Assembly: GCA_000955795.1 (NCBI GenBank)
Contig: JYOB01000004.1
Location: 80,702 to 144,701, forward strand
Direction: 5' to 3'
DNA from: Burkholderiaceae bacterium 26
GTDB taxonomy: Bacteria > Pseudomonadota > Gammaproteobacteria > Burkholderiales > Burkholderiaceae
DNA length: 64,000 nt
Shown: piece by piece, positions 26,030 to 36,234 of the stretch
Position numbering within the stretch: position 1 is the first letter of the stretch
Layout: each line of letters starts with the position of its first letter
Position numbers and translations under genes: made by a program
The notes under the pieces: generated by a model
Seen by the model: the letters and a program-made list of their open reading frames with translations, nothing else
Databases searched by the model: none
What the model was told of the DNA's origin: nothing

Positions 26030-28363
26030 ATGACTGATTCCGTGTTGCAGAAGATCGTCTCCCGCATCGCCATTGAACTGGCGGTCAGGCCGCAGCAGGT
26101 TGCCGCCGCCGTGCAACTGCTGGACGAAGGCGCCACCGTGCCCTTCATTGCACGTTACCGAAAGGAAGTGACGGACAACCTGGACGACACGCAACTGCGC
26201 AACCTGGAAGAGCGCCTGCTGTACCTGCGCGAACTGGAAGACCGCCGCGCAGCCATCCTGGCTTCCATTGAAGAGCAAGGCAAGCTGACCGATGCCCTGC
26301 GCACCGCCATCGAGGCGGCCGAGACCAAGCAGGTGCTGGAAGATCTCTACCTGCCCTACAAGCCCAAGCGCCGCACGCGCGCCCAGATCGCCCGCGAATG
26401 CGGCCTTGAGCCGTTGGCCCAGGCCCTGCTGGCCGACCCGACGCTCGATCCTCAAGCGGAAGCCGCCAAGTTCGTCAACGGCAATCCGACCGCCGATGGC
26501 GGCGTCCCCGACGTAAAGGCCGCGCTGGACGGCGCGCGCGACATCCTCTCCGAACAATTTGGCGAGACGGCCGAGCTGCTGGGCAAGGTGCGCGACCACC
26601 TTTGGAATCAGGGCCAGGTTTCGTCGACGGTGGTGGAAGGCAAGGAAACTGCCGAAGAAGAGAAATTCCGCGATTACTACGCCTACAGCGAACCGATCCG
26701 GAACGTACCGTCGCACCGCGCATTGGCGCTATTCCGCGGCCGCAACGCGGGCGTGCTGTTCGTCAAGCTCGGTTTGGGCGAAGAACAGGACGCGCTGAGT
26801 CCCCACCCGTGCGAAGTCATGATCGCGCGCCATGTCGGCATCGAAAACAAGGGCCGCCCGGCTGACAAGTGGCTGTCGGATGTATGCCGCTGGTGCTGGC
26901 GCGTAAAGGTCCAGCCGCATATCGAAACCGAGCTGCTCACGCAGCTGCGCGAATCCGCCGAGGCCGAGGCCATCAAGATCTTCGGTCGCAATCTGCACGA
27001 CCTGCTGCTGGCGGCGCCGGCTGGCCCCAAGGCAGTAATGGGCGTCGATCCGGGCATCCGCACGGGCTGCAAGATCGCCGTGGTTGACCACACCGGCAAG
27101 CTGCTTGAAACCGCCACGATCTACCCGCACGAACCGCGCCGCGACTGGAACGGTTCGCTGGCCACCCTCGCGCGGTTGGCCAAGCAGCACGGCGTGGCAC
27201 TGGTTTCCATCGGCAACGGCACAGCAAGCCGCGAGACCGACAAGCTGGTGCAAGACCTCATGCGTAACGCGCCGGAGCTGAAGCTGACCAAGATCGTGGT
27301 GAGCGAGGCTGGCGCGTCGGTGTATTCGGCGTCGGAGCTGGCGGCCAAGGAATTCCCGGAACTGGATGTGTCGCTGCGTGGCGCGGTGTCGATCGCGCGT
27401 CGCCTGCAAGACCCGCTAGCCGAACTCGTGAAGATCGATCCGAAGTCGATCGGCGTCGGCCAATATCAGCACGACGTGAACCAGCGCGAGCTGGCCCGCG
27501 CGCTGGACGCCATCGTCGAGGATTGCGTCAACGCGGTCGGCGTGGATGTGAACACGGCCTCTGCCCCGCTGCTGGCGCGTGTCTCGGGGCTGAACTCGAT
27601 CCTCGCCAAGAACATCGTCGAATATCGTGATGCCAACGGCGCGTTCACCAACCGCGACGCGCTCAAGAAAGTGCCGCGCCTGGGCGACAAAACCTTCGAG
27701 CAGGCCGCCGGCTTTCTGCGCATCAATGACGGCGACAATCCGCTCGATCGCTCCTCGGTGCACCCGGAAGCGTATCCGGTGGTCAAGCGCATTCTGGACA
27801 GCATCAAGAAGGGCGTCGGCGACGTGCTCGGCAACCGCGAGGCGCTGCGCGGCCTGACCGCTCGCGACTTCACCGACGAGAAGTTCGGCCTGCCGACCGT
27901 GGTCGACATTCTTTCTGAACTGGAGAAGCCCGGCCGCGACCCGCGCCCCGAGTTCAAGACGGCCACGTTCCAGGACGGCGTGGAAGACATCAAGGACCTG
28001 CAGCCCGGCATGGTGCTCGAAGGCGTGGTGACAAACGTGGCAGCGTTTGGCGCGTTCATCGACATCGGCGTGCATCAGGATGGTCTGGTGCATGTGTCGG
28101 CGCTGTCGACCAAGTTCGTGCGCGACCCGCACGAGGTGGTCAAGCCCGGCCAGATCGTCAAGGTCAAAGTGATGGAAGTCGACGTGAAGCGCAACCGCAT
28201 TGGACTGACGATGCGCCTGTCCGACGAACCCGGCCAGGCGCCTGCGCGTACCGGCAGTGGTGATCGCCCGAGCAGTGGCGGCAATCGCCACGGCGGCCAG
28301 CAGCGTCGCGCGCCGGAACCATCCGGCGCCATGGCGGAAGCCTTCGCCAAGCTCAAGCGCTAA
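26030..28363 (+). CDS. tex: Transcription accessory protein Tex (YhgF)
   Basis: Nucleic-acid-binding protein with a YqgF-like RNase fold, helix-hairpin-helix domains and an S1 domain; role in transcription and RNA handling. 777 aa, family length. Seen: N-terminal helical domain with [11 protein letters not shown]; the YqgF part G-V-D-P-G-I-R-T-G (about 343); HhH part N-x-x-L-A-K-N-I-V; and the C-terminal S1 domain [17 protein letters not shown] (about 662-735), followed by a Gly/Arg-rich tail. ATG 26030 has GGAAG close by. Confidence 0.96.
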   Translation: MTDSVLQKIVSRIAIELAVRPQQVAAAVQLLDEGATVPFIARYRKEVTDNLDDTQLRNLEERLLYLRELEDRRAAILASIEEQGKLTDALRTAIEAAETKQVLEDLYLPYKPKRRTRAQIARECGLEPLAQALLADPTLDPQAEAAKFVNGNPTADGGVPDVKAALDGARDILSEQFGETAELLGKVRDHLWNQGQVSSTVVEGKETAEEEKFRDYYAYSEPIRNVPSHRALALFRGRNAGVLFVKLGLGEEQDALSPHPCEVMIARHVGIENKGRPADKWLSDVCRWCWRVKVQPHIETELLTQLRESAEAEAIKIFGRNLHDLLLAAPAGPKAVMGVDPGIRTGCKIAVVDHTGKLLETATIYPHEPRRDWNGSLATLARLAKQHGVALVSIGNGTASRETDKLVQDLMRNAPELKLTKIVVSEAGASVYSASELAAKEFPELDVSLRGAVSIARRLQDPLAELVKIDPKSIGVGQYQHDVNQRELARALDAIVEDCVNAVGVDVNTASAPLLARVSGLNSILAKNIVEYRDANGAFTNRDALKKVPRLGDKTFEQAAGFLRINDGDNPLDRSSVHPEAYPVVKRILDSIKKGVGDVLGNREALRGLTARDFTDEKFGLPTVVDILSELEKPGRDPRPEFKTATFQDGVEDIKDLQPGMVLEGVVTNVAAFGAFIDIGVHQDGLVHVSALSTKFVRDPHEVVKPGQIVKVKVMEVDVKRNRIGLTMRLSDEPGQAPARTGSGDRPSSGGNRHGGQQRRAPEPSGAMAEAFAKLKR

Positions 28364-28382
28364 CGCAGATTCTGTTTAGCGG

Positions 28383-28416
28383 AGCCCGCCCGGTTTTCGG
28401 ACTCGGCGGGCTTTTT
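28383..28416 (+). terminator. tex terminator
   Basis: AGCCCGCC (28383-28390) / GGCGGGCT (28405-28412) then TTTTT, 20 bp after the tex stop. Confidence 0.85.
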
Positions 28417-28550
28417 CATGGCTGAGCGCGGTCGTTACAAGTCCTTACGCGCATGGATCTTTCCTAACACTCGCGCGTCGTCGACCCGCCTTATCGGCCC
28501 GTTATGGAGACACAGGCACACACCGCCTGGCACCCACGAGGAGAAACTCC

Positions 28551-29009
28551 ATGAAGACGAGCCACACCCTGATCGCTGCCCTGCTTGCTGTAGCCGGTAC
28601 CGCCGCTTTCGCGCAGACCACGCCGCCGGCTCCTGTGTCGCCTGTTACGCAAGTCCAGCAAGACAATCAGAAGATTCATCAGGACAACCGTGACATCCGT
28701 CACGACAACCGCGACATTCACCACGACCGTGCCGATATCGGCAAAGACAAGACCGCCCTGACTGACGAACGCGCCGAGCGCAACACCGCGCAACGCCGCG
28801 AAGACCGCGACCTGGCAAACGGCAACGTCAAGGGTGCCGAATACTGGAGCAAGCAACGCGCTCAAGATCAGCACCAGGTCAATGCCGACCGCCGTGACTT
28901 GCACCAGGACCGCAAGGACCTGCACGCCGACGTCAAGGATCGCAACCACGACGTACACGCGCGCAACCACGAAGTGCACAAACGCGACCACGACGCGTCG
29001 AAGATCTAA
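28551..29009 (+). CDS. Periplasmic His/Asp/Arg-rich repetitive protein
   Basis: 152 aa, no family recognised. Clear signal peptide (L-I-A-A-L-L-A-V-A-G-T-A-A-F-A) with cleavage at A-F-A. The mature protein is extremely polar and built of short irregular repeats of the form D-N-R-D-I, H-D-N-R-D-I, D-R-R-D-L-H, D-R-K-D-L-H, R-N-H-D-V-H; more than 20 His and over 30 Asp. This composition suggests metal binding or an extended helix. GAGGAG 9 nt before the ATG supports the start. The gene stands alone between two terminators, so it is a monocistron. Confidence 0.8.
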   Translation: MKTSHTLIAALLAVAGTAAFAQTTPPAPVSPVTQVQQDNQKIHQDNRDIRHDNRDIHHDRADIGKDKTALTDERAERNTAQRREDRDLANGNVKGAEYWSKQRAQDQHQVNADRRDLHQDRKDLHADVKDRNHDVHARNHEVHKRDHDASKI

Positions 29010-29033
29010 CCCGAACATCGCCTGACACCCAAA

Positions 29034-29072
29034 CAAAACGGCCCGTGCGTCTCTCTCGCACGGGCCGTTTGT
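29034..29072. terminator. Bidirectional terminator after the His/Asp-rich gene
   Basis: 14-bp perfect arms AAACGGCCCGTGCG (29036-29049) and CGCACGGGCCGTTT (29057-29070); A- and T-rich ends on both sides, between convergent genes. Confidence 0.9.
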
Positions 29073-29091
29073 TATGCAGCGATACGGTCGG

Positions 29092-30993
29092 TCAGATCTC
29101 GACCTTCGTACCCAACTCCACCACACGGTTCGCGGGGATGTGGAAGAAGTCCGAGGGCTTGGCGCCGTTCTGATGCATCCACGCAAACAGACGCTCGCGC
29201 CACATCGACATGCCCGGCAACTTGGACGGCACCACCGATTCGCGCGCGATGAAAAACGACGTATCCATCAGCTCGCAGCGCGTGCCGATCTGCGGCTGAC
29301 CGAGTTCGAGCACGCGGTACACGTCCGGCGTTTCCTTGAAGCCGTATTCCGCCTTGACGATGTAGATGCCGCTGCCCAGATCGCGCACGGAGACCCGGTT
29401 TTTGTCGTCCACGTAGGGAATATCGCGCGTGACGAAGCTGATGAAGATCACGCGCTCGTGAAGCACGCGGTTGTGCTTGAGGTTATGCAGCAACGACACC
29501 GGCACAAACTCGGTATTGCCGGTCAGGAAAACCGCCGTGCCCTCGACACGATGCGGCGGATGCGCCAGCAAGCCCGCCAAGAACGGTTCGAGCGGAATGC
29601 CATCCTCCAGGCTGCGAGCACGCAAAAGCTTCTTGCCCTTGTACCAAGTCATCAGCAGGAAGAACACACCGGCGCCCAGCGTCAAGGGGAACCAACCGCC
29701 ATCGCGAATCTTCAAGAGGTTGGCCGAGAAGAATGCCATGTCGACCACCAGGAAACAAAGGCTCACGAGCGTCACAAGCGCCGGGTGCCAACGCCAGACC
29801 GAGCGCATCACCACTGCCGCCAGCACTGTCGTGATGACCATCGTGGTCGTCACGGCAATGCCGTAGGCGGCGGCTAGGTTGTCGGATTTCTTGAACGCTA
29901 GCACCACGCCCACCACCAGGATCAGCAGCATCCAGTTGACCATCGGCACATAGATCTGGCCGATCTCGGCTTCCGAGGTGTAGCGAATGCGCATGCGCGG
30001 CACAAAACCCAGCTGAATCGCCTGGCTCGTCAGCGAAAACGCGCCCGAAATCACGGCCTGCGAGGCAATAACGGTAGCCGCCGCTGCCAGCACCACCATC
30101 GGGAATTGCAACGCTTCCGGCACCGAACGGTAGAACGGGTTTTCGATGGTGCTCGGGTCGGTCAGCAACATCGCGCCTTGGCCGAAGTAGTTCAGCAGCA
30201 GGCTCGGCGCCACGATAAAGAACCACGCCCAGCGGATCGGACGGGCGCCGAAGTGGCCCATGTCGGCGTACAGCGCCTCAGCGCCGGTCAGCACCAGGAA
30301 CACCGAGCCCAGCACAATGAACGCCTGCAGCGCATGGTCGTGCAGGAACGAAATCGCATGCATCGGGTTAACGGCCACCAGGATCTGCGGCGCCTTCACC
30401 AGATTCATCATGCCCAGCGCGGCCAGCGCGGCAAACCACAGCAGCATCACCGGACCGAACAACTTGCCGACCACCGACGTGCCGCTTCGCTGGATGAAAA
30501 ACAGCACCGCCAGGATCACGAGCGTGATCGGCAAGACGAACGGCGTCAATGCTGGCGCGGCAATTTCAAGACCTTCCATGGCCGACAGGACAGAGATGGC
30601 CGGCGTGATCACCGCATCGCCATAGAACATGCAGGCACCGAAGACGCCCAGCATCATCAGCAGCGACATGCGTTTGGAATTGGTATTGGCCGTACGCAGC
30701 GACAGCGCCATCAGCGCAAGGATGCCGCCCTCGCCGTTGTTGTCGGCGCGCATGACAAACAGCACATACTTGAGCGACACCACGATCACCATCGCCCAGA
30801 ACAGCATGGAGATGATGCCGAGCACCGCCCCGCTGGAGAAGGGAATGCCGTGCTCGGGGCTGAAGCACTCCTTGAGCGAATACAGCGGGCTGGTGCCGAT
30901 GTCTCCGAACACCACACCCACGGCACCAATCACCATGGCGCGCAGGTTCACGTTGGTCTGGGGCGACCCTGTTGCTGTAAGAGCTTGACTCAT
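29092..30993 (-). CDS. kup: Potassium uptake protein Kup (TrkD)
   Basis: Proton-coupled K+ symporter of the inner membrane. 633 aa with the family start [16 protein letters not shown] and about 12 TM segments up to about residue 455; then a soluble C-terminal domain. Includes the [12 protein letters not shown] loop and F-Y-G-D-A-V-I-T-P. The ATG at 30993 is the family start; the open frame upstream to 31047 crosses the predicted leader. Confidence 0.95.
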   Translation of the reverse strand: MSQALTATGSPQTNVNLRAMVIGAVGVVFGDIGTSPLYSLKECFSPEHGIPFSSGAVLGIISMLFWAMVIVVSLKYVLFVMRADNNGEGGILALMALSLRTANTNSKRMSLLMMLGVFGACMFYGDAVITPAISVLSAMEGLEIAAPALTPFVLPITLVILAVLFFIQRSGTSVVGKLFGPVMLLWFAALAALGMMNLVKAPQILVAVNPMHAISFLHDHALQAFIVLGSVFLVLTGAEALYADMGHFGARPIRWAWFFIVAPSLLLNYFGQGAMLLTDPSTIENPFYRSVPEALQFPMVVLAAAATVIASQAVISGAFSLTSQAIQLGFVPRMRIRYTSEAEIGQIYVPMVNWMLLILVVGVVLAFKKSDNLAAAYGIAVTTTMVITTVLAAVVMRSVWRWHPALVTLVSLCFLVVDMAFFSANLLKIRDGGWFPLTLGAGVFFLLMTWYKGKKLLRARSLEDGIPLEPFLAGLLAHPPHRVEGTAVFLTGNTEFVPVSLLHNLKHNRVLHERVIFISFVTRDIPYVDDKNRVSVRDLGSGIYIVKAEYGFKETPDVYRVLELGQPQIGTRCELMDTSFFIARESVVPSKLPGMSMWRERLFAWMHQNGAKPSDFFHIPANRVVELGTKVEI

Positions 30994-31034
30994 GAACTTG
31001 GAAATCGGGCGGATTGCTGGCCGCTCAAAAAATC

Positions 31035-31084
31035 GTGCATTGCACAATGAGGGCGGATTGTACTCCCCGCCTCCCCCACGCCAA
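31035..31084 (-). promoter_or_regulatory. kup promoter with a PhaR-like palindrome at the start site
   Basis: Minus strand: TTGGCG (31079-31084), 16-bp spacer, TACAAT (31057-31062). GTGCATTGCAC (31035-31045), a perfect 11-bp palindrome, falls at about +5 to +15; read as TTGTGCAATGCAC it differs by one base from the TTGTGCGATGCAC box at phaP. The rest of the upstream gap (31085-31384) shows nothing I can name. Confidence 0.4.
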
Positions 31085-31384
31085 CCCCTCGGGCGGGCAT
31101 TCGTTGCCGCGGTGCATCACGCTGTACAGCCATACCGATAAAGCGTTCTGCAGGGCCGAAAGAACATTGCCCTGGCACACAGATACCGAATAAAGCACAT
31201 TGTGCAGCGCGGGTCGGTCCCCTTGGTTCGCAGGCAACACGTTATACATGCTGTGCTGCACATAGCCGAAAGTAGGACTGCAGCTGACAGAACTTTGTAG
31301 GAAAATGCCTGACAAACCTTTATTGCAAAATTATGTTGAGCGACTGGTAATCAGCCGCCCGGCATTTCCGAAACGGGGACGGCC

Positions 31385-31624
31385 TTGCCCCACTCATCCA
31401 TCCGCATCTTGGGGCATTCCAAGCCTTCCCTGACCGCACTGATTGTGCTGCTGGTCGTGGCGGCCCTATTGTTTGCGATCCCGCGCATGATCCTGCCGTT
31501 GGCACAACCGGCTTTCATGCAGCGGCTCGACCCCACTGTGTGGGCCGATTATGCTGGCCCGTACGACCTGGCAGCCGCCGTGGTGGCCGCCAGCGCGCTC
31601 ATCATCTTCCTGCTTCGCCGCTGA
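31385..31624 (+). CDS. Small membrane protein, two TM segments
   Basis: 79 aa starting at TTG, with GGGGA 6 nt upstream. Two hydrophobic segments (T-A-L-I-V-L-L-V-V-A-A-L-L-F-A-I-P and L-A-A-A-V-V-A-A-S-A-L-I-I-F-L-L) end in R-R. No family known. It meets pyrD end to end with a 12-bp gap. Supported by the membrane pattern and the ribosome binding site only; an alternative is a non-coding leader. Confidence 0.5.
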   Translation: MPHSSIRILGHSKPSLTALIVLLVVAALLFAIPRMILPLAQPAFMQRLDPTVWADYAGPYDLAAAVVAASALIIFLLRR

Positions 31625-31636
31625 GCGCGGCCGCCT

Positions 31637-32671
31637 TCAACGCGCCAGTGCGCGGGCGCATTCCGCAACCAGCGCGGGGCCGCGATAGATCAACCCCGTA
31701 TACAGCTGTACCAGCTGGGCGCCAGCATCGATCTTCTCGCGCGCATGCTCGCCGGCGAGGATGCCGCCCACGCCAATGATGGGCACCGCATCGCCCAGCA
31801 AACCATGTAATGCGCGAATTACCCGCGTCGAAGCCTCACGCACGGGCTGACCCGACAGGCCGCCCGCCTCTTCCGCATGCGCCAGACCAGCGACGGCCTC
31901 GCGGCTGATCGTCGTGTTGGTCGCAATCACGCCGTCCATTTTGTGGCGCAGCAGCGCGTCGGCAACGTTGGCAATCTGGTCGTCATCCAGGTCCGGCGCA
32001 ATCTTCAGTGCCACCGGCACGTAGCGCTTATGCTGGTCTGCCAGACGCTGTTGCGCGTCGCGCAGCGTACCGAGCAGGCTGTCCAGCTCGCTCGCGCCCT
32101 GCAGTTGACGCAGGTTCTTCGTGTTCGGCGACGAAATGTTGACTGTCACGTAGCTCGCGTGCGGATACACACGCTCGAGGCAATGCAGGTAGTCGTCGAC
32201 AGCGCGCTCGATGGGCGTGTCAGCGTTCTTGCCGATGTTCAGGCCGAGCACGCCGCCCGCCTCGCGCCACTTCGACGCCTTCACGTTATTGATGAATGCA
32301 TCGACACCGCCGTTGTTGAAACCCATGCGATTGATGAGCGCATTGGCCGCCGGCAAGCGGAACATGCGCGGGCGCGGGTTGCCTGGCTGCGCGCGCGGCG
32401 TGACCGTGCCGACTTCAATAAAACCGAAGCCGAGCGCGCCGAGCGCATCGATATACGCGCCGTCCTTGTCCAAGCCAGCCGCCAGCCCGACCGGGTTGGG
32501 AAACGTCACGCCCATCACCGTGCGCGGCTGCGGGGCTACGCGCGCACCGATGCAGCCCGAGAGCCCCATCGCGTGTGCCCGCTTGAGCTGGTTCAGCGTG
32601 AAGTGATGCGCCTCTTCGGGATCCATCGAAAACAGCAGCGGGCGGGCAAGCGGGTACAGGGCGTTGAGCAC
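31637..32671 (-). CDS. pyrD: Dihydroorotate dehydrogenase (quinone), class 2
   Basis: Membrane-associated flavoenzyme that oxidises dihydroorotate with quinone in pyrimidine synthesis. The protein has the class-2 N-terminal helix ([11 protein letters not shown] and M-D-P-E-E-A-H), [12 protein letters not shown], the catalytic Ser region N-I-S-S-P-N-T, and G-V-G-G-I as FMN phosphate site. The GTG at 32671 (344 aa) is preferred to the longer frame to 32734, since a TACAAT hexamer (32705-32710) inside that extension looks like the -10 box. Confidence 0.93.
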   Translation of the reverse strand: MLNALYPLARPLLFSMDPEEAHHFTLNQLKRAHAMGLSGCIGARVAPQPRTVMGVTFPNPVGLAAGLDKDGAYIDALGALGFGFIEVGTVTPRAQPGNPRPRMFRLPAANALINRMGFNNGGVDAFINNVKASKWREAGGVLGLNIGKNADTPIERAVDDYLHCLERVYPHASYVTVNISSPNTKNLRQLQGASELDSLLGTLRDAQQRLADQHKRYVPVALKIAPDLDDDQIANVADALLRHKMDGVIATNTTISREAVAGLAHAEEAGGLSGQPVREASTRVIRALHGLLGDAVPIIGVGGILAGEHAREKIDAGAQLVQLYTGLIYRGPALVAECARALAR

Positions 32672-32803
32672 GATCGGAATCAAGAGAAGAACGCGAAAGG
32701 CGGCATTGTAATCGGCCGGCACGCCGCAATGCACCGTGCGCGCCGCTTTCGAACACGGCTAGGCACGAAGTGTCCAAAGACCAGTCCGCGCTTGGCTTCG
32801 CGA

Positions 32804-32823
32804 CTCGTTACACGGGTAACGAG
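32804..32823. repeat. 8-bp inverted repeat upstream of the tRNA promoter
   Basis: CTCGTTAC (32804-32811) and GTAACGAG (32816-32823), 4-bp spacer, about 35 bp before the -35 box of the tRNA genes. Operator-like, but no regulator is suggested. Confidence 0.35.
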
Positions 32824-32856
32824 CACCATCAATATGCATGCCGCGCGAGAAAAGTG

Positions 32857-32885
32857 TTGCATCGCCGCACGGATGTCGCTATAAT
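32857..32885 (+). promoter_or_regulatory. Promoter of the initiator tRNA genes
   Basis: TTGCAT (32857-32862), 17-bp spacer, TATAAT (32880-32885), followed 15 bp later by the first tRNA. A near-consensus sigma-70 promoter. Confidence 0.85.
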
Positions 32886-32900
32886 TTTTTATTCGACGGA

Positions 32901-32977
<77 letters not shown>

Positions 32978-33005
32978 GCCAGAAAGTCGAATGCGTTTCT
33001 ACGGA

Positions 33006-33082
<77 letters not shown>

Positions 33083-33126
33083 GCCAAAGTAGAACGGCTC
33101 GCTCCAAGACCTGAGCCGAAACATCA

Positions 33127-33149
33127 AGCCCGCACACAGCGGGCTTTTT
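33127..33149 (+). terminator. Terminator of the tRNA operon
   Basis: AGCCCGC / GCGGGCT with 5-nt loop then TTTT; 44 bp after the second tRNA. Confidence 0.85.
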
Positions 33150-33274
33150 GCTTTTCTACGTCTCCACGCATCGTTTTGCGTGCAACTCAGTGGATACTCT
33201 CACCCCACCCTGCGCCGCGCGGGGCCGCTCCGCCGCGGTGATACACTGAGATATTCCACCCGCGACGATTCCCC

Positions 33275-33862
33275 ATGAAATTCTGTTCCAACTGCGGCCA
33301 GTCAGTCGTCTCGCGCATTCCCGCCGGTGACAACCGACTGCGCGACGTTTGCGATCATTGCAATACGATTCACTATGTGAATCCGCGCAACGTGGTCGGC
33401 ACCGTGCCCGTTTGGAACGATCAGATCCTCCTGTGCAAGCGCGCCATTGAACCGCGCTACGGCTTCTGGACCTTGCCCGCAGGCTTCATGGAAATTGGGG
33501 AGACGACCGCCCAGGCCGCGAACCGGGAAACGCAGGAAGAAGCCGGCGCCAACGTCGAAATCGGCGAGTTGTATTCGGTACTCAACGTGCCGCACGTGCA
33601 TCAAGTGCACTTGTTCTACCTGGCCAAGCTGAACGATCTGGATTTCGCGCCGGGCGAAGAAAGTCTGGAAGTCGCACTCTTCAATGAGGCCGACATCCCC
33701 TGGGATGATCTGGCCTTCCCGACTGTCATCCACACGCTGCGTTGCTTCTTCGCCGATCGCGCGGCCGGCAAGCTGGCCGACGGCAGCTTCCGCCTCCACA
33801 CGCTCGACATCTACAAGCCGATGCGCTCGGCCGAGATCTACGCGCCGGCCACGACGCCGTAA
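33275..33862 (+). CDS. Nudix hydrolase with N-terminal zinc ribbon
   Basis: 195 aa. Two CxxC pairs at the start (F-C-S-N-C-G and V-C-D-H-C-N) form a zinc ribbon, then P-R-N-V-V-G-T. The Nudix box G-F-M-E-I-G-E-x7-R-E-T-Q-E-E-A-G is complete (about 70-92). This layout is that of the NudC-like/ADP-ribose or NADH pyrophosphatase group, but the substrate cannot be told from sequence. It lies 24 bp before aat and may share its message. Confidence 0.85.
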   Translation: MKFCSNCGQSVVSRIPAGDNRLRDVCDHCNTIHYVNPRNVVGTVPVWNDQILLCKRAIEPRYGFWTLPAGFMEIGETTAQAANRETQEEAGANVEIGELYSVLNVPHVHQVHLFYLAKLNDLDFAPGEESLEVALFNEADIPWDDLAFPTVIHTLRCFFADRAAGKLADGSFRLHTLDIYKPMRSAEIYAPATTP

Positions 33863-33886
33863 CACTTACCTCACGTTGTCTGCATC

Positions 33887-34633
33887 ATGATCGCCTGGCT
33901 GGATCCGCACGATCCCTTCCCGCCGGTCGATCGCGCGCTCGGGCCGGAATCCGAAGCGCCGGGGCTACTGGCCGCCAGCGCGGAGCTATCGCCGCAACGG
34001 CTGCTGATCGCGTATCGGCAAGGCATTTTTCCGTGGTATGCCCAGGGCCAGCCGGTGCTGTGGTGGAGCACCGACCCGCGCATGGTGCTTCGCCCCGACG
34101 ATTTTCGCGTCTCAACTACCTTTCGCAAGACGCTGCGCCGCGTGCTTGACGACCCGGCCTGGGAAATCCGCATCGACCACGCCTTCCGCGAGACGATGGT
34201 CGCGTGTGCCACCACCGCGCGCCCTGGGCAGCACGGCACGTGGATCACCGAAGACGTCATTCAGGCCTATACCGCCCTGCACCGCCGCGGCTACGCGCAC
34301 AGCGTCGAGACGTGGCACGCCGGCCAACGCGTGGGCGGCTTGTACGGCGTGGCGCTCGGCCGCATGTTCTACGGCGAATCGATGTTTGCGCACCGCACCG
34401 ATGCTTCAAAAATCGCGCTGGCGGCGCTCTGCGCCTTCCTCGGCGGTCAGGGCGTCGCGATGATAGACTGCCAGCAGGAGACCGAGCATCTGGCATCGCT
34501 GGGCGGTGCCCCGGTGCCGCGCGAGGCGTTTCTCGCACATGTGCGGGAGGCGGCCAACGCGCCGGCCATTGTGCCGTGGCACTTCGACAAATCGGTGCTC
34601 CGCCGGTGGACCGTGCGCAATGAGCAAGCTTAA
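33887..34633 (+). CDS. aat: Leucyl/phenylalanyl-tRNA-protein transferase
   Basis: Adds Leu or Phe to proteins with N-terminal Arg or Lys, marking them for ClpS/ClpAP. 248 aa with the family pattern [20 protein letters not shown] and H-S-V-E-T-W followed by [18 protein letters not shown]. It overlaps the next gene by 14 bases, so the two N-degron transferases are translationally coupled. Confidence 0.95.
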   Translation: MIAWLDPHDPFPPVDRALGPESEAPGLLAASAELSPQRLLIAYRQGIFPWYAQGQPVLWWSTDPRMVLRPDDFRVSTTFRKTLRRVLDDPAWEIRIDHAFRETMVACATTARPGQHGTWITEDVIQAYTALHRRGYAHSVETWHAGQRVGGLYGVALGRMFYGESMFAHRTDASKIALAALCAFLGGQGVAMIDCQQETEHLASLGGAPVPREAFLAHVREAANAPAIVPWHFDKSVLRRWTVRNEQA

Positions 34634-35384
34634 GGAACTCCCCCTCTCGGCATTGCAGTTCTATGCCACCGCGCCTTACGCATGCAGCTATCTCGATGGC
34701 CGCCTGGCGCGCTCGCAGGTCGCCACGCCGGCGCACCTGATCAATGCCGACGTCTATTCAAAGCTCGTGCGCGCCGGCTTCCGGCGTAGCGGCATCTTCA
34801 CCTACCGTCCACATTGCGATGACTGCCATGCATGTACGCCATGCCGCGTCGTCGTTGATCGATATGAGCCGTCGCGTGCGCAACGCCGTGCCGCCGAGCG
34901 GCATCAAGGGCTTGAGGCGCTGGTTGCACCGCTTACCTATGTCGAAGAGCACTATCAGCTCTATCTGCTGTACCAGTCGGTCCGCCATGCGGGCGGCGGC
35001 ATGGACCACGACAGCCGCGATCAATACGAGCAATTCCTGCTACAGAGCCGGGTGAATTCGCGTTTGGTGGAGTTTCGAGAGCCGCCCGAATCGCCATCGG
35101 CTGGCAAGCTGCGGATGGTCAGCATGATCGACGTGCTGGAAGACGGGTTGTCGTCTGTCTACACGTTCTACGACCCGATCGAACAGAGGGCGAGCTACGG
35201 AACGTACAACGTCCTGTGGCAGATCGCCCAGGCGCAAGCGCTGGATCTGCCCTACGTTTATCTCGGCTACTGGATCGAACAGAGCCGGAAGATGGCCTAT
35301 AAGGCGCTGTTTCAGCCGCTGGAACTGCTCGTCAATGGCGAGTGGCGACGGTTTGAGGACGTAGCGCCCCCAGCCACGGAGTGA
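34620..35384 (+). CDS. bpt: Aspartate/glutamate leucyltransferase (Bpt)
   Basis: Arginyltransferase-like enzyme that in bacteria puts Leu on N-terminal Asp or Glu. 254 aa, with the Cys-rich N-terminal segment [11 protein letters not shown] and the C-terminal Y-V-Y-L-G-Y-W-I family motif. The ATG at 34620 lies within the end of aat; an upstream ATG in the same frame lies far inside aat and is not used. Confidence 0.93.
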   Translation: MSKLKELPLSALQFYATAPYACSYLDGRLARSQVATPAHLINADVYSKLVRAGFRRSGIFTYRPHCDDCHACTPCRVVVDRYEPSRAQRRAAERHQGLEALVAPLTYVEEHYQLYLLYQSVRHAGGGMDHDSRDQYEQFLLQSRVNSRLVEFREPPESPSAGKLRMVSMIDVLEDGLSSVYTFYDPIEQRASYGTYNVLWQIAQAQALDLPYVYLGYWIEQSRKMAYKALFQPLELLVNGEWRRFEDVAPPATE

Positions 35385-35387
35385 TGA

Positions 35388-35555
35388 TCAGCGCGACGTG
35401 CGTTCGATCCCGACGTCGACTACGCCGTACGTGCTGATGTTGGAACTCTGGCTGTATTGATCGCGCGAAGTCGTACAACCTGCCAAGGCTCCGCCCACGC
35501 AAGCCAAACCGGCCGCCCACAGCGCGGCACGCTTCCACCAAGTCATTTCTCTCAT
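35388..35555 (-). CDS. Small lipoprotein (55 aa)
   Basis: Short gene found by hand. N-terminus M-R-E-M-T-W-W-K-R, hydrophobic core, and a lipobox L-A-G-C at residue 27; then a 28-residue polar tail ending G-V-V-D-V-G-I-E-R-T-S-R. AGGA lies 8 nt upstream of the ATG; an internal ATG at codon 4 is possible. It follows the TM2 gene by 13 bp on the same strand and ends 3 bp from the convergent bpt stop. Function unknown. Confidence 0.65.
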   Translation of the reverse strand: MREMTWWKRAALWAAGLACVGGALAGCTTSRDQYSQSSNISTYGVVDVGIERTSR

Positions 35556-35568
35556 AGGTCGATTCCTT

Positions 35569-35883
35569 TCAGGGGGCGGTCGAAAGCCGCTCAGCGAGCA
35601 CCGTGTTGTATTCGCGGACCATCCCCGGGATCAGGAACATGTCCGCCAGCACCCAAAGCCCGCCGATGACGGCCAGCACCCAGCCTGCGGTGTTACCCAT
35701 GTCACGAAATGCCAGCCATGTGCCCCCGATGTTGGCAATGGCCTGTGCGATACCGCTGCCCGGCCGCTTCAGATAGAAGCGATGTGCCCCAAGAAAGCCC
35801 AACAGAAACCACCAGAGGTAGGCTACGCCCGAACTCTTTTTCTGGGCGTCGTACAGCATGATTTCGCGAGCGGTTTGATTCAT
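35569..35883 (-). CDS. TM2 domain-containing membrane protein
   Basis: 104 aa. The TM2 signature is clear: Y-L-W-W-F-L-L-G-F-L-G-A-H-R-F-Y-L then a second segment G-W-V-L-A-V-I-G-G-L-W-V-L-A-D-M-F-L-I-P. The family has no established function in bacteria. It lies 69 bp after the small gene behind lutB and just before a lipoprotein gene, so it may end the lut transcript or be a separate two-gene unit. Confidence 0.85.
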   Translation of the reverse strand: MNQTAREIMLYDAQKKSSGVAYLWWFLLGFLGAHRFYLKRPGSGIAQAIANIGGTWLAFRDMGNTAGWVLAVIGGLWVLADMFLIPGMVREYNTVLAERLSTAP

Positions 35884-35952
35884 GGCATGGGCTGAAGCGG
35901 GAATAAGCTGTCAGACACTAGCACGTATCCCGCGTTCCATGTCGCCTCTCGA

Positions 35953-36234
35953 TTACATGCTGGCGAGCTTGGCCTCAGCCTTGTCCGTCCACAAACGCAT
36001 TTCCGCGAGCAACGACGATGGCGAGAACGAGCAGCTTTCCTCGCCAAACGACACCGCCATGTCCAGCCGCTGCAGCAAGGAACGCCGCACCTGGTCGTAC
36101 GCCTGCGGCAAGACCGCCAACGGCGCGAGCACTGCATCGTCGCGCCACTGGTTGAGCAAGCGCGGCAGGTCGGGCGACTTTGCGTGACGATCAAGCGCGT
36201 CGCGCAGTGTCTGGAGGGATTCGGCGGTGGTCAT
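35953..36234 (-). CDS. Small helical protein encoded behind lutB
   Basis: 93 aa, no family recognised. Predicted mostly helical, amphipathic, without membrane segment or signal peptide; contains L-P-R-L-L-N-Q-W-R-D-D and D-Q-V-R-R-S-L-L-Q-R-L. Its ATG overlaps the lutB stop in ATGA, so it is translationally coupled and likely functions with LutAB. It sits where lutC is often found but is less than half its size and shows no LUD-domain pattern. Confidence 0.7.
   Translation of the reverse strand: MTTAESLQTLRDALDRHAKSPDLPRLLNQWRDDAVLAPLAVLPQAYDQVRRSLLQRLDMAVSFGEESCSFSPSSLLAEMRLWTDKAEAKLASM

Noticed and set aside
25188..26033. Plus-strand frame that looks like a hydrophobic membrane protein
   Set aside because: The Leu/Phe-rich look is the antisense reading of Gln/Lys/Glu-rich coiled coil; it has no ribosome binding site and runs into tex.
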